Shown here piece by piece: positions 10,571 through 21,782 of a stretch of 64,000 nt of DNA. The notes under the pieces were generated by a model, which had not been told where the DNA came from, ran no database searches, and saw only the letters and a program-made list of their open reading frames with translations. Each line of letters opens with the position of its first letter. Positions within the stretch are counted from its first letter, which is position 1. The stretch lies in NCBI GenBank assembly GCA_020466095.1, contig CM035807.1:42886400-42950399 (forward strand), read 5' to 3'. The DNA comes from Chlorops oryzae. Lineage: Eukaryota; Arthropoda; Insecta; Diptera; Chloropidae. Both the position numbers and the translations under genes were made by a program.

Positions 10571-13417
10571 AAATACAGTGCAGGTGGTTAAAGACAACAA
10601 ATCCTTTAAATCCATAACAATCAACGACGTCGAAGTGGAATCCCTGGTGGATTCGGGATCAGATTTCTTAATTGTGGGAAAAACGGTCGCAGAAAAATTG
10701 AACGTAAAATTGTGTAAATGTGCGCCAGTGTTGCGAGGCCTTGGAAATGCAAAATCAGTGCCATTAGGTGCATTTAAAGGAAAGGTGCAAGTCGATGGAC
10801 CAGAGGGGCAGCAAAGATTTCTGGTTGTGGCAGATCACAGGACTGGATATGATGCTTTGCTGGGGTACGATTTTTTATCGGAATTTTCGGTGACGTCAGA
10901 TGAAAACGGCTTCAAAGTTTCGACACCGGCAGCACGGGCGGACAGCGCCGAAATAAATCAGTTAAGTATATGTAACCTTATTACAACCATAATTAATTTG
11001 AATACTCCGCCGCAGTACTACGAGCTTATCCAGTCAATGGTGAACGACTATAAACCAACGATGCCAGCCGCTAGCTTCCTAGTGGAGCTGAAAATTATTC
11101 CTGATGAGAATTAAACGCCTTTTTATCAACAACCAAGCAGACATCCACCAGTAGAAAACTAAGCGATAAAACAGCAGGTGAACGAATGGCTAAAAGATGG
11201 TATTATACGAGAGTCCACGTCCAACTTCGCCAGTAGAGTGGTAGTCGTGAAGAACAAAGACGGCACGTACAGAGTTTGCATCGATTTTGGGCAATTGAAC
11301 AGAGGCGTACTTAAGGACTGCTTTCCGGTGCCACTTATGGATAAGGTGTTAGAAAAGCTGCAATCGGCAAATGTTTTTGTCACTATGGACTTAGAAAACG
11401 GCTTCTTTCACGTGCCGGTTGCACAGGACAGACGCAAATATACAGCGTTCGTCTCGAAGGAAGGTCAGTATGAAATTGATAAAGCGCCTTTTGGCTTTTG
11501 CAATTCGCCGGCTGCTTTTATCCGATTTTTGAACTACACATTCAAAGATTTGATGGCACAGGACCTTATGCAGCCTTATATGGACGATTCGTTATTTATG
11601 CACAAACAATCTATGAATGCATATCAAAGCTTAAAACGGTGTGGAAAAAATGTCATTGTTTGGAGAAAAGTATAGGTTTTCTCGGCCATAATATCGAGAA
11701 CGGAAAAATCTGGCGCAACGAAGAAAAAACACGGGCATTAAAGAGGTTCCCTATTCCGAAGAACGTCAGAGACGTGCAATCATTTTTGGGTCTTACAGGA
11801 TTTTACCGAAAATTTATCAAAGTATATGTCCATATTGCTCGCCCATTAACAAATATGTTTCGGAAGACACAGTGCTCCAGATGAACGAAGCAGCAGTCGA
11901 ACAACTGAAAGACATCCTATGTGAGGAACCAGTTTTAAGAATTTATTGTAGAGATGCACCAACAGAGGTTCATACGGACGCAGCTTAAGTGGGATTTGGC
12001 ACCACACTGCTGCAAGAGTTTGAAGGTCATTTGCACCCGGTATTTTTTTGGAGCAAAGCCGCTTCTGCCAGTGATTCAAAGCTACATAGTTACCTGCTAG
12101 AAGTAAAAGCGGCTACTTAGCAGTAAAAAAATTCCGACTTTATCTTCTTGGTGTTCCATTTAAGTTGATTACGGATTGTATAGCGCTTACACAAACGTTG
12201 AAGAAGAAGGAAGTACGGCGAGGGGTAACACAATGGACGTTTGATCTGCAGGACTTTGATTAAAAAGCAGAGCAACGCGCTGTAGATCGGTTAAAGCGTG
12301 TAGACTGTTTAAGCCGCTACCCACGAAATGTTCAGCTGATTACCATTAGCGTATCGTCACGGTTAAGAATAGCGCAGCAAAAAGATGAATTTGTCCAAGC
12401 GATACGTGAAATTTTGCAAAAGAAGCCCTACCAAGATTGTAAGTTGAAAGGTGACCTCGTCGACAGACAGGTCCAGGGGTCAGATCTGTTGGTAGTCCCC
12501 AATTGGATGGAGCAAGAAATAATAAGTGAATCACACAATATTGGACATTTTGGATCTCAGACGATCCACAATATAATGCAGCAATTTTGGATACCCCATC
12601 TTGCAAGTACACTCGAAAACTTCATCAGTTCATGCATCACATGCATCATTAACAACAAAAAAGTGGGAAAACAAGACGGTTACCTAAGTTGCATCGATAA
12701 AAGAGACAGACCTCTGCACACTCTTCATATGGACCACTTGGAGCCAATGGACTCAACGGCAAAACAATATAAATTTATACCGGCAATGGTGGATGGTTTC
12801 TCCAAATTCACGTGGCTATACACAACTAAGTCTACAAGCAGCGAAGAAGTAATTAATAAACTGTCAGAGTGGTCAAAGATTTTTGGCGACCTGATTCGAA
12901 TAATAACCGACAGAGGCTCCGCCTTCACGTCAAAAGCGTTCAAAGAACATGTAAGGGCAGCAGAAATCGAGCGTGTGGACTACGACCGGTGTTCCGAGAG
13001 GCAATTGGCAGGTCGAACGCACTAACAGAACGATTCTCTCTAATATTTCAAAATTATCAGAAGAAGAATCATCTTAATCGTATAAGTTCGTGCCACAAGT
13101 ACAACGGGCGATGAATTCACAGGTTTACTGCTCAACAAAAACGTCGCCATTTCAAATTATGTTTGGTACCAAAATGCAAAATAAAGAAAACGATAAGCTT
13201 CTGCATATTGGAAGAGGAAATGGTCGCTAGTTTTGATTATGAGTGGAGGAAGCTAAGAGAGGAAGCAAAATCGCAGATACTGAAAGCGCAAGAATCATAC
13301 AAGCGCAATTTTGATAAGAAACGAAAAGAGGAATTCGGCTACAAGCAATCAAACTTACGCAGTTTATCTCAAGAAAAAAGCTTGCTAGTGCCTTCCTTGG
13401 ACCGTATTAAATCATAA
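10571..13417 (+). pseudogene. gypsy pol pseudogene: protease, reverse transcriptase, RNase H, integrase
   Basis: The protease active site is VESLVDSGSDFLIVG (about 10640). The reverse transcriptase covers 11178-11675 with SRVVVVKNKDGTYRVCIDF, FGFCNSPAAF and the catalytic QPYMDDSLF. The connection/RNase H region (about 11676-12300) is frameshifted. The integrase has its HHCC zinc module (SHNIGHFG ... CITCI at about 12530-12645), the core aspartates in HMDHLEPM (12729) and IITDRGSAFTS (12900), and is frameshifted near 12990, continuing in other frames to 13417. Internal stops at about 11112, 11675 and 12106 break the polyprotein. No env-like reading frame follows. Confidence 0.85.
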
Positions 13418-13575
13418 AAGTGACACGAAATGGTCGGTATGGTGTAAGAAAGTGAGCCAAGGAGAAGATCCTAAGGAAACATCAACGAGTGCGGACTACA
13501 TGAAATTGTGGCGGTTTGTGGAATCTAATGAAGAAGGATTATCTTCTGGGTCAGAAGAAGATCAGGATGGCCGAA

Positions 13576-14526
13576 TGTGAAGCAGAAGTATATCGAGAGA
13601 GTGCCATCTCTAGTCTAACCGGCAACAGCAAGAACACAGTAGAAGAAAGGCGATCATCAGTCATCAGTCGGAGAAGTTCGTATTAAAATCAGCAGCAGTC
13701 TTGAGTTGCAGAACAATCATCATTCGCAGTAATTCTTGTTAAATTGGGTACAGTCGTCAAGAGTTTTTCATCAGTCGCAGTAGTTCTTATTAAAATGGGC
13801 AGCAATCGACAGTCGTCAGTAGTTTTTCATCAGTCGCAGTAGTTCTTAGTAAAATCGGCAGCAGTCGGCATAGTTTTTCTTCAGTCGCAGTCTTCGGTCT
13901 TGTCTCTCTTCAATCGTCGAAATCATCTTTATCATCAATTTTCTTCATCAATTCGCTTTGAAACAGAGACATAACAGTTATAAGAAATAAGGAAAAAAAT
14001 TGGACTATAACTATTAAAGTTTGTATTAAAAAAAATTCATTTTAAGATAACAGTTTCAAACAATGAAAATATATTTCAGTTTTCTTTAACAGTTATTGAA
14101 GAAAATTTTTTTTTTCCGTTGCTCATAACTTTTATCGTTCGATAAATATTTTTTACGTTGCCTCATAACAATTATGAATGAGAAAAAATTATTAATGATA
14201 TCAGTAGAATGGTATCACCATTATACCACTATACATATATTTTCTCTCTTAACGAAATAAATTAAAAACTATTAATTGAAAATAAAAGCTTATAAGAAAC
14301 GGAAAAGTTTTTTTCTCATTCACAAGGCAGCGTAAAAAATATTTATCAAAAAATAAAAGTTTTGAGCAACGAAAAACAAAAAAATCCCAATCATAAGTAT
14401 TATCGACTAACGTCAAAAATTTTCGTCGTTTTAAAAAAATTTTTTCGATTCTAAAAAAAATTTAATAGTTATTTAGGATCTCTGCTTTGAAATTCTCACT
14501 AAACTTTTCCAATAAACAACTTTACA
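13576..14526 (+). repeat. 3' LTR of the gypsy element, interrupted by a hAT MITE
   Basis: It begins TGTGAAGCAGAAG like the 5' LTR, runs to 13963, and resumes after the MITE at 14493 with 'ttctcactaaacttttccaa' to about 14526. Without the insertion it is about 420 bp, about 125 bp longer than the 5' LTR because of an additional internal repeat. Confidence 0.8.
13964..14484. mobile_element. Non-autonomous hAT MITE, copy 2, inside the gypsy 3' LTR (8-bp TSD CTTTGAAA)
   Basis: It begins CAGAGACATAACAGTTATAA and ends AATAGTTATTTAGGATCTCTG, with CTTTGAAA on both sides (13956-13963 and 14485-14492); the intact LTR at 9395-9402 has the same site once (ctttgtaa). It is the reverse of copy 1 at 3391-4067 and about 150 bp shorter, missing the segment around 'agcgctgctgatcgcggtgg'. 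Non-coding. Confidence 0.93.
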
Positions 14527-15709
14527 TACGTGTGTAACGTAAATATACGGACTTTTTACTTTTGCTTTTATTCACTTCGGGCGTTTGTTGGCCTGTGAGT
14601 GCGTGTTCACATAGGTTGCCAAAAATGTGTGTACAAGAACTTTAAGAACCTAAATGCCGCATTTATTCTTAAGAGTGTCTTCATTGATAAATCAGCAACA
14701 AAATAATCAGGAATTTTCGGTAGAGGTCGGCTCTTAGATATTTTGGTACTCGTATGAGGTAAGCATTATGAAGATAGTTTTTATTTTTAATAAATATAGA
14801 TTTCACTTTAGTCTTTTACCGCTTCGGTGGGAAGTTTTTAACTAATCTTTCTTTTTTGTAATATTAAAACATATCTTATTGTAATTTGTTTCATATCAAA
14901 CAGTATTTTCTTAAATTTGGAAAACTGTCACTGCCACCGCCACTACCATATCGTGATTCAGCCTTTATATTAAAAAATTTTTAATTTTGTTTGTGACTTG
15001 AGAGGATTGTTTCGATTTTGAAATTTAAAACAAGATTTCTTATATTTTATTGCAATTAAAAAAAAATTTTTTTTTAGATTTCTTTTAACCAATTCAAATA
15101 AAACAGTTAAATTCTTTTATTTTTTACAAGTATGTTATGTAACTGTTACAGATCCTATGTTTTATTCATATAGTTTTCAATTTGTAAAATATAGAAAGGT
15201 GCATTGGTAATTTCAAAATTCAAAACACATTAGAACATAATGGTAATATTTGTTATCTGAATCGACCAGGCTTCGACTTTTTCGTATTTTGCGTAAGGCA
15301 AGGCACCCTACAGCACCTTAGGATAGTGTCTTTGCATGCGCGACGTTGAAACAGGTAAACAACTTAAGCGACCGACTCGAATAACGATTTTTCAATTTCC
15401 TAGTGGCTGAAAATTTGCACGTCCAAATACAAACGTTCATATGTACTTGGGCATACACAAACTCATATATGGGTACGCCAATTGACGGAATAACATTAAA
15501 CCGCGCGACTGCCGAAAAACAATAAGCATGAAAATAAGAATGAAAACCGGTCCTCAATGCTTGAAAGCGAGAAGTCAGATTCCCGTTTTTGCTTTTATCC
15601 TTTTTAGGAATTCATAGTTTTCTCATTGCCTTAGTTTGTTCGTAAACGGAACTAAGAGAAGAGCGTAAGGAATACATGCAAAAGAGAGAGAGGCCAAATG
15701 TGCTACTGC
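14527..15709. other. Intron sequence, nothing recognised
   Basis: AT-rich; no element end, coding domain or clear repeat. Confidence 0.4.
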
Positions 15710-16850
15710 CAGCGTTTCCGCTCTGGCTATTACTAGCCAAAATTGGCTATTTTTAATTTTAAAACATTCTTTTGGCTATTTGACGATTTTATTTTTGATT
15801 TGGCTATTTATTGTAGTGGTAGCACAGTTTCACAATTTCCCTTTGAACATTTTTCCAAAATTCTAAATTAAAATTGGAGAATGTGACTATAAAGAATTGT
15901 CATATTTTATTTTCGATATATTATGCTTGCCTCAAAGCTCTGCTGCAGAAGAAAGGCAATTTTCTCAACTATCGCTTATTAAAACCAAAAATAAAAATAA
16001 GTTAAATATGGAAACCCTCGATAATATAATGCTAGCAAAAGAACTTCTTCCAAAGAAAAAAGATTGTTAAATGGTTTTTTTTTTATATTTGCAATTGTCA
16101 GGCTTTAACCTCTTCTCGCATACGAAGCCATATATGGACGCAAAAGTTTATAATTGTTTCCTTGCCAGATGAAAAATCCTGTACTTAAAACAAAACCGAA
16201 ATCCAAATAAGCATGGCATTAACCAACGGAATCTTAGTAGATTTCGTTTGACATATGGCCGTAGTGCACATTATATGATCTTTTGTCTAAAATTTGTCAT
16301 TGAGAAGAATTACAAAAAAAAATATTATCACATTTGAAATTTGTTATAATATAAAAATGGTGGGTAAAGAGTGCGGAAAAAATATTTCTATTTATATACA
16401 CATACTCTTTTCAACCTTCTCAAGAGTAAAATGGTATGAACATTGAAAGATTTGGGTTTCCTGGCATGTTTTGCCTACCTTTTCCATATATCTTAATTTA
16501 TAACATAAAAAAAATTAAATTTAATAAATTTTTCCTTTAATTGAGCCCAATAAATCATTATTGTGGAGGAAAAATATTTGTTTTTCATTTCGTTAATAAT
16601 TCATGCGGGAAGGGGTTAAGAAGAACGGTCTGTAATGTGAATACTTTTTGTTACTCGTTTTTTAAGTTATTTTGGAAGAATTATGTTTTGTTTTATTTTC
16701 TTATATATATTAATATGAAAATAGTAAAAAAAAAGTTGTTTTAGTTTCTCTACAAAAATAAAATTTTTATTTGGCTATTTGTAATGCATCTTGGCTATAT
16801 TTTTTTATTATAGTTTTGGCTATTACAAATTTTTGGTCGCGGCCACGCTG
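15710..16850 (+). mobile_element. Internally deleted hAT transposon (TSD G[C/A]TACTGC)
   Basis: The termini are CAGCGTTTCCGC (15710) and, in reverse complement, CAGCGTGGCCGC (ending 16850). They are followed by subterminal 'tggctatt/aatagcca' motifs on both sides and flanked by GCTACTGC (15702-15709) and GATACTGC (16851-16858), an 8-bp duplication with one change. It retains only the end of the transposase gene (15897-16070). Confidence 0.8.
15897..16070 (+). pseudogene. hAT transposase C-terminal (dimerisation) remnant
   Basis: The frame through 15930-16070 reads ILCLPQSSAAEERQFSQLSL and then IKTKNKNKLNMETLDNIM to a TAA at 16068-16070. This is the hAT C-terminal dimerisation motif (P.SSA..ER.FS.L..IKT..R..L....L..L). 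The catalytic region is absent, so the element cannot mobilise itself. Confidence 0.85.
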
Positions 16851-16858
16851 GATACTGC

Positions 16859-18071
16859 GTGCCAAGCTTTGAATATGCGAGCAATGATGATTTTCGTTCT
16901 GCTCTCTGTATCGCTGCTTTCCCTTGTTACCTACCGCCCGCATCAAGAAGCTCATGCTGCGAATTTGTACATTTTATGCCTAGATGAGTCTTCTATATCA
17001 TTACAAATTCTTTGATATGACGCAATCTGGCATAGATTACACACTCCAACAGCCGAGAAAGGGTCCCAGACCAAGCATACATGGTAGAATTGGTAGAAAG
17101 AAGCCATTTATCAGCGAAAAAATAAGATTCGACCTTTTACATTCACTCACGCCTGCCAGATGAATGATTTTGAGTTCTGAAACAATGTAATTTTTGTAAC
17201 GAGCCGAAATATTATATAATTGGATCGGATAGAGTAAATGTTTGGGGAAAACCGAATGTAAAGCTCAATGTAAAGCATTTAGGGCTTAGCAAGGTGCCTC
17301 GCATGTTTTGGTCTAGGGCCTTGCTCCGCTGATGGGGTGTGTATTTCTGTATCTAATGCCTTATTGATGGAAATATGTAAGGCATAGCAGAGGCATATCA
17401 CTTCTATTAAGATAGGGAACCTGAGCATATTGCTGGAATCGACAAGAAATGGCGAGTATAACACGATCCTAGAGTTGTGTAGAATACCTTGAAACTGCCT
17501 TAAAAGCGGTGTGGGTTAAAATTAACCGGGAGAATTAAAAAAAAAACAAGTCCAATCCGTTCCAGCCCGACTTAAATCCGTAATTTAACAAAGAGCATAT
17601 CTTACTTAAAATTAAAACCACAAATTTTTGCAAAATTTTAAAGTTATCCCGCTTTAAAGCTAAGTGAGCCATTTTGAGTGGCGCATGCATTTAGCTATAA
17701 AATTGTTATTTTTACCATAAATTTTAATTTGCGTTTCAAGTGGATCAAGTGTATTTTCTTATGTTCAAAATTAAATAAGTTTATCAAGACATGCGTATTT
17801 AAAAGAAAATTTACCAGGTGGGCCATTTTGAGTGGTAGTCACTGCAGGTAAACATTTGGATATGAGAAAAAACCTTTACTAAAGTGCTAAGAAGACCGTA
17901 AGTTTGCACTGTAATATCGGGTGTGAGTATTATAAATATTAAAAGTAATTGATTGGATATAAATAAGTTAAAAAGAACATTAAGATTTGCGCAGCTTACG
18001 AAACAATTTCCTATTGGTTTGCAGTATAAATATGTCGTTAATAATATTGTATTTTTTAAAGTTCTACATAC
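16859..18071. other. Intron sequence, nothing recognised
   Basis: Contains two copies of 'gccattttgagtgg' (17669 and 17822) but no identifiable element or gene up to the exon donor at 18071. Confidence 0.4.
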
Positions 18072-18282
18072 CATTAATATCCGTAGCCTCGCATCGCCAC
18101 ACCTGTCCAAAAGCGCCTTCTCCAATTATGTTAAAAAACTTCAAACGATGACGTGGAAACTCCCACTTGTCGATCTCAGCCGTATTATTTGTATTATTTT
18201 TTTCCACATTCCCATGGTGATCGTCCCAATTAGAAGAAATGTCTCCAAAAATTATATTTCCATTCAGAACAGTGTTCGGGGA
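18072..18282 (-). CDS. Cad96Ca: Cad96Ca-like exon: start of the tyrosine kinase domain with glycine loop
   Basis: This 211-bp exon holds 70 codons plus one base. A hydrophilic Asn-rich juxtamembrane leads into WEFPRHRLKFFNIIGEGAFG at exon residues 40-59: the WEFPR lead-in typical of Ret/FGFR/Cad96Ca kinases and the GxGxFG nucleotide-binding loop. QVWRCEATDIN then leads to a phase-1 GTATGT donor (18071-18066). It starts in phase 0, as the exon ending at 52342 requires. The acceptor is weak: the AG at 18284-18283 is not directly preceded by pyrimidines, and the tract (ttactcttttcgtt) lies about 25-40 bases upstream with an intervening CTAAAT that could be the branch point. The catalytic lysine, HRD and DFG motifs are not in the window and must be encoded left of base 1. 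Confidence 0.85.
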
Positions 18283-18425
18283 CTTCAAATTTAGTGTATA
18301 TTTCCATGTAACGAAAAGAGTAAGGATGTAATGCAATGCAGACTATTAAATTCGGCAGCTAAAAGTAACGCACAAATCAATACCCAACAAAAACTTCATG
18401 TCTTAAGCTAAGTTTCCACTTCAAG

Positions 18426-19675
18426 CTAACCCCCCTATTATGAATTCATACGATACACGATAAACGCTTGAATTCTGTTATGCTATATTACGAATTGAAA
18501 TTTATCGTATTATATCTGACAGTTAGCGTTTATCGTATATCGTTAATATATGGTATTGCGATACGATACGACCGTATCAAGCTGTTCAATTTTAAACGCA
18601 TGCAAGCGGATGAAAATGTGTCGATACGCAGAAAATATTGAAATTGTAAAATTTTTTACTCTTTACAAACAAATGGTTTAATAAAAAACAAGTAAAACAG
18701 TTTACATCGGCTAAGCCAATGGCACACATACCTTTTCTCAGCCTAAAATATGTTAAACATTAACTTTGACAAAAAGCCTGCCGTTTTCGTTGTTCTAGCT
18801 CGGATTTCTATTTATACCTTATATATACTTCGAATTTAGCTTCTAAAACTCGAGATTATTATTAAGCACAAATTTCGCGGAGTGAGTGGGCATGGTCAAG
18901 TATTTAACCGTAAGGACATTGATTTGATAGCTGCGAAATACTCAATTCAAAATAGTGAACATTAAGATTTTGCGAATTTCGCGAATGGTGCTCGAGTCAA
19001 ATTTAACCGTTGGACATTTTGGTCTAGCTGCGAAATACTCAATTCAAAATATGTCGAAATCAAATTTTTGCGAATTTCGCGAATGGTGGTCGAGGTCAAA
19101 TTTTAACCGTTAGAGGAATTTTTCTAGCTGCGAAATACTCAATTCAAAATCCGTGAAAAGCAATTTTGCGAATTTCGCCACATGGTGGTCGAGGTCAAAT
19201 TAACCGTTAGAGGACATTTTTTCTAGCTGCGAAATACTCAATTCAATAGTTGAAAATAAATTTTTGCAAATTTCGCGAATGGTGGTCATGGTCAAACTTC
19301 CGTCAGAGGACTTGTTTTCTAGCTGCGAAATACTCAATTGAAAAACGTGAAATCCCTTAATTGCCTTCTTGCGACTGCCTCAATGCGGTCTCATTTTCAT
19401 TTGATTATTAAAAGGCAATCGATGTTGAGTAAAATTTGGATTTTAATTTTTCCATTTCGAACAGTGTCAACTGGACCTCTTTTGCAAATATAGTGTTATA
19501 ATTTGACAATAACACTGTTTTCAAACGAAAAGAGTAAGGATAGTACATCACTGACACTAACACATTGCAAATCTATCGGGCGTGTAAAAACGCATAATAT
19601 CAAAACTGATTTCATACGATAACGCTTCCAAGCGTTTATCGTCTATCGTATAGAAATTCATAATAGGGGGGTTAG
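18426..19675. mobile_element. TIR element with C-rich ends (CTAACCCCCCTATTATGAATT) containing a Helentron-like insertion
   Basis: The left end CTAACCCCCCTATTATGAAT (18426) pairs with the right end (19675 in reverse) over about 45 bp, including the subterminal 'acgataaacgctt' motif. The two flanks are similar 13-mers (tttccacttcaag and ttttcacttcaat), longer than usual for a DNA transposon duplication, so the superfamily is left open. It lies only 143 bp upstream of the kinase exon, just outside the weak acceptor. Confidence 0.7.
18697..19350 (-). repeat. Helentron-like body with about five tandem 118-bp units
   Basis: It starts like the other family copies (acaagtaaa...ttacatcggctaagcc, compare 60353) and continues into repeated units 'gcgaatttcgcgaatggtgg - tcgaggtcaaatttta - accgttagaggaca - ctagctgcgaaatactcaat'. 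Central tandem repeats are a DINE/Helentron trait. The TATACC end is missing in this copy. Confidence 0.65.
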
Positions 19676-19866
19676 TTTTCACTTCAATCAAATTTTTTTT
19701 GGAGACTTGTGCCCTAATTTCGTTTTGATATCACGTTGTGTAGAATTGGAAAAATTAGAGAAAAAAACCATCGATACTGTGCACATCGAAAGTTTCGATG
19801 GTTTTGAAAAACTTCGAAAAAATTTTTCTCTCATATAAATATGGAAAACTTTTTGTTATCGCTTAT

Positions 19867-19995
19867 AGCATGTCCTGACTATAGGCCCAAATTACGTAAT
19901 TTGAGCGTTTTCGTAATTTCAGTCAGTCAATTTAAGAGACTGAATTTAAGAAAACCCTCAATTTACGTATTTTGGGCTTATAGTGAGGACATGCT
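19867..19995. mobile_element. 129-bp MITE with about 50-bp inverted repeats
   Basis: AGCATGTCCTGACTATAGGC (19867) is repeated in reverse complement at 19976-19995, and the pairing continues through 'ccaaattacgtaatttgag'. Almost the whole element can fold into one hairpin. No certain target duplication. Confidence 0.75.
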
Positions 19996-20539
19996 TTTAG
20001 TTTTTTTTTTTATTAAATATAAGTAATATGTACTATTTGACAATGACCTATCAAGAACCAAAAAATTTGAAAGCCTTCGATCGACATTTTTTGCTGGCGG
20101 GACGACCATTGGAGAAGTCACTGAGACAGTTAACGCCGCTTGGTTTTAGTGGCGTTCAACTACTCGAGTTATCTGCGATAAAAAGATAAGCGACCTCTTC
20201 AAATCCAAAATTTACCGCACAGTCAATTGTGTGAAAAAAACAAAAATTTCAACTGACGAGAAGCGTTTGAATTAATAAAAAGAACAATCCTCAAACCAAA
20301 AGAAAATACTAAAAACACTGCAAAATATAGAAACTAGATCACAAGAAAGAAATGCAATATTGAAAAAAGAAACCGAAGAAGAGAGCAAATTTCGTAAAAT
20401 AAGGATTGAAATTCCAAAAAAAATATGCAAAAGTTAAATTTTGAACATGATATTAAAGAATGAATGGTTAATATTAATTGACCACTACTTTTATTCGTAA
20501 ATTGAATTTGATAAATTAAAATCGTATGCATATGATTGA

Positions 20540-21065
20540 ACTTGCTTCACATATTTCCTCTGAAGAAGGTAAGTCTTGATCTTGTGGTAGAGCTGGCTCT
20601 TCCAATAATGGCTTTTTAAAATATTTATTGATGTTGTAAAGAGTACAGCATTCGTTCACAATTTGTGTTGCCTTTCATGGTTGGTAATGAAGGCCTCTTG
20701 CGGATAGTAAGCAACGAAAATTATTTTTAAATACACCAATACTTCGCTCTACTATGTTCCTAGCTTTTGCGTAAATTGTATCAAAACGACACTCTTGAGA
20801 TCCAGGTGCAGCCATACGGTAAGGTGTCATTAAAAACGGTTCTAATGAATATCCATAATCTCCTTTTAAACAGAAATACTTTTTATATACTTATATCATC
20901 TTTAGTTTTTTTAAATCGCGCATTTTACCAAATATCCAAGTATGTTCTTCTAAATTGTCGTTTAAGTATTGGCTTAGATTGCTGGTGGTCCAAATGAAGG
21001 AATCGTGGCTGGAACCTGGATGTCAAAAATCGACGTAACAAATCTTCATTTCGTGCTCCCTGATT
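20540..21065 (-). pseudogene. PIF/Harbinger transposase pseudogene, C-terminal half (separated from 49802-50330 by a BEL insertion)
   Basis: The minus strand reads 'HPGSSHDSFIWTTSNLSQYL' after a stop (near 21000), then GDYGYSLEPFLMTPYRMAAP and RNIVERSIGVFKNNFRCL, then YQP-stop-KATQIVNECCTLYNI. These are the HARBI1/DDE_Tnp_4 blocks GD.GYPL.P.L.TPY, R..VER.FG.LK.RFRCL and ..AC..LHN. It begins directly at the edge of the BEL element, and the missing N-terminal half is found on the far side at 49802-50330 in the right order and strand. Downstream plus-strand sequence (20290-20440) has charged Glu/Lys-rich coding character that could be the second Harbinger ORF, but this is weak. Confidence 0.8.
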
Positions 21066-21599
21066 GTACCACAGAGCTTTAAGGGGGTTTTGACCCAATA
21101 CTGGGGCAAAGGGAAATCGAATAAAGTGTAGGAAGATAGAAGAATTTACGTACCTTGATCTACCGATGCAGACGACGACGCTGGCTGCGAATCCACAGGG
21201 TTGCGGGAGATAATCTGGATTTTTCGATGCTAACGACAACGCTGGATGCAGACAATAGAGCTAGGACTTCCTTCGGTCGCGATGTGGCTTGGAAACCTGA
21301 GTGATGGTGGTTGATCGAATAGACGCGACACTCGGGATCTTACACCAACACTTTAGATTCACTTAAGAAAAACCCCGACAGGCTTTTAAAGTTGTTTGTA
21401 CGGAATTTTAACGCGGATCAAAAACGAAAATGCGTGTTCGGGCGACCGTTGGAAAGAAACAAGCCAGTAGTGAAAGACTGGTGTTGCCAATGAAGCCCTG
21501 CAGCAAAAAGCAGCTGGGCTTTAAGTGCTGCCCTGCTTTTTTGCGTTTTTTCGCCGCTGGTGGGATTTAGCTGCGTAGCGACAGTAGCAAAAACGGACA
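21066..21599 (-). repeat. BEL element 3' LTR
   Basis: Uninterrupted copy; contains 'gagctaggacttccttcggt' (21260-21279), the intact form of the site into which the other LTR element inserted in the 5' LTR. It ends cggaca (TGTCCG on the coding strand). Confidence 0.8.
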
Positions 21600-21782
21600 A
21601 ACTGCCCGCTTTGCGTTTCGCAAAAGAAACTTGAAGGTGACGGCGCTTCTGGTAACGCACAGATTCAAGGGTGCGAGGTGATGGTGAGCGACGACGGTAA
21701 GTAAGTAACACGCATCGACGCTCTGTGGTGATACGCGGAGCGTATCGTGTTGCTAAAATGTAATACTTTGGCTCTTTTATCA

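Larger units (their letters stand above)
9138..14526 (+). mobile_element. Full-length but mutated Ty3/gypsy LTR retrotransposon
   Basis: Two related LTRs (9138-9434 and 13576-14526) flank gag, protease, reverse transcriptase/RNase H and integrase relics in gypsy order. Both LTRs start TGYGAAGYAGAAGTATATCG. Immediately after the 5' LTR, TGGAGGCTCAACTCGG (9439-9454) has the TGG start and position of a primer-binding site. The left flank CATACG recurs after the 3' LTR, giving a probable 4-6 bp duplication (TACG/CATACG). The 3' LTR is longer because it has an extra copy of a 'cagtcgtcagtagtttttca' block and a hAT MITE (13964-14484). Confidence 0.85.

Noticed and set aside
11159..12943. Minus-strand frames inside the gypsy element (for example 11159-11383, 12725-12943)
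   Set aside because: They are antisense shadows of reverse transcriptase and integrase.
18072..18282. FGF receptor (breathless/heartless) or Ret as the identity of the kinase exon
   Set aside because: The WEFPR lead-in is shared by these families, but the linked exons encode a cadherin repeat and a single helix with Cad96Ca-type juxtamembrane sequence, not Ig domains or a Cys-rich region.
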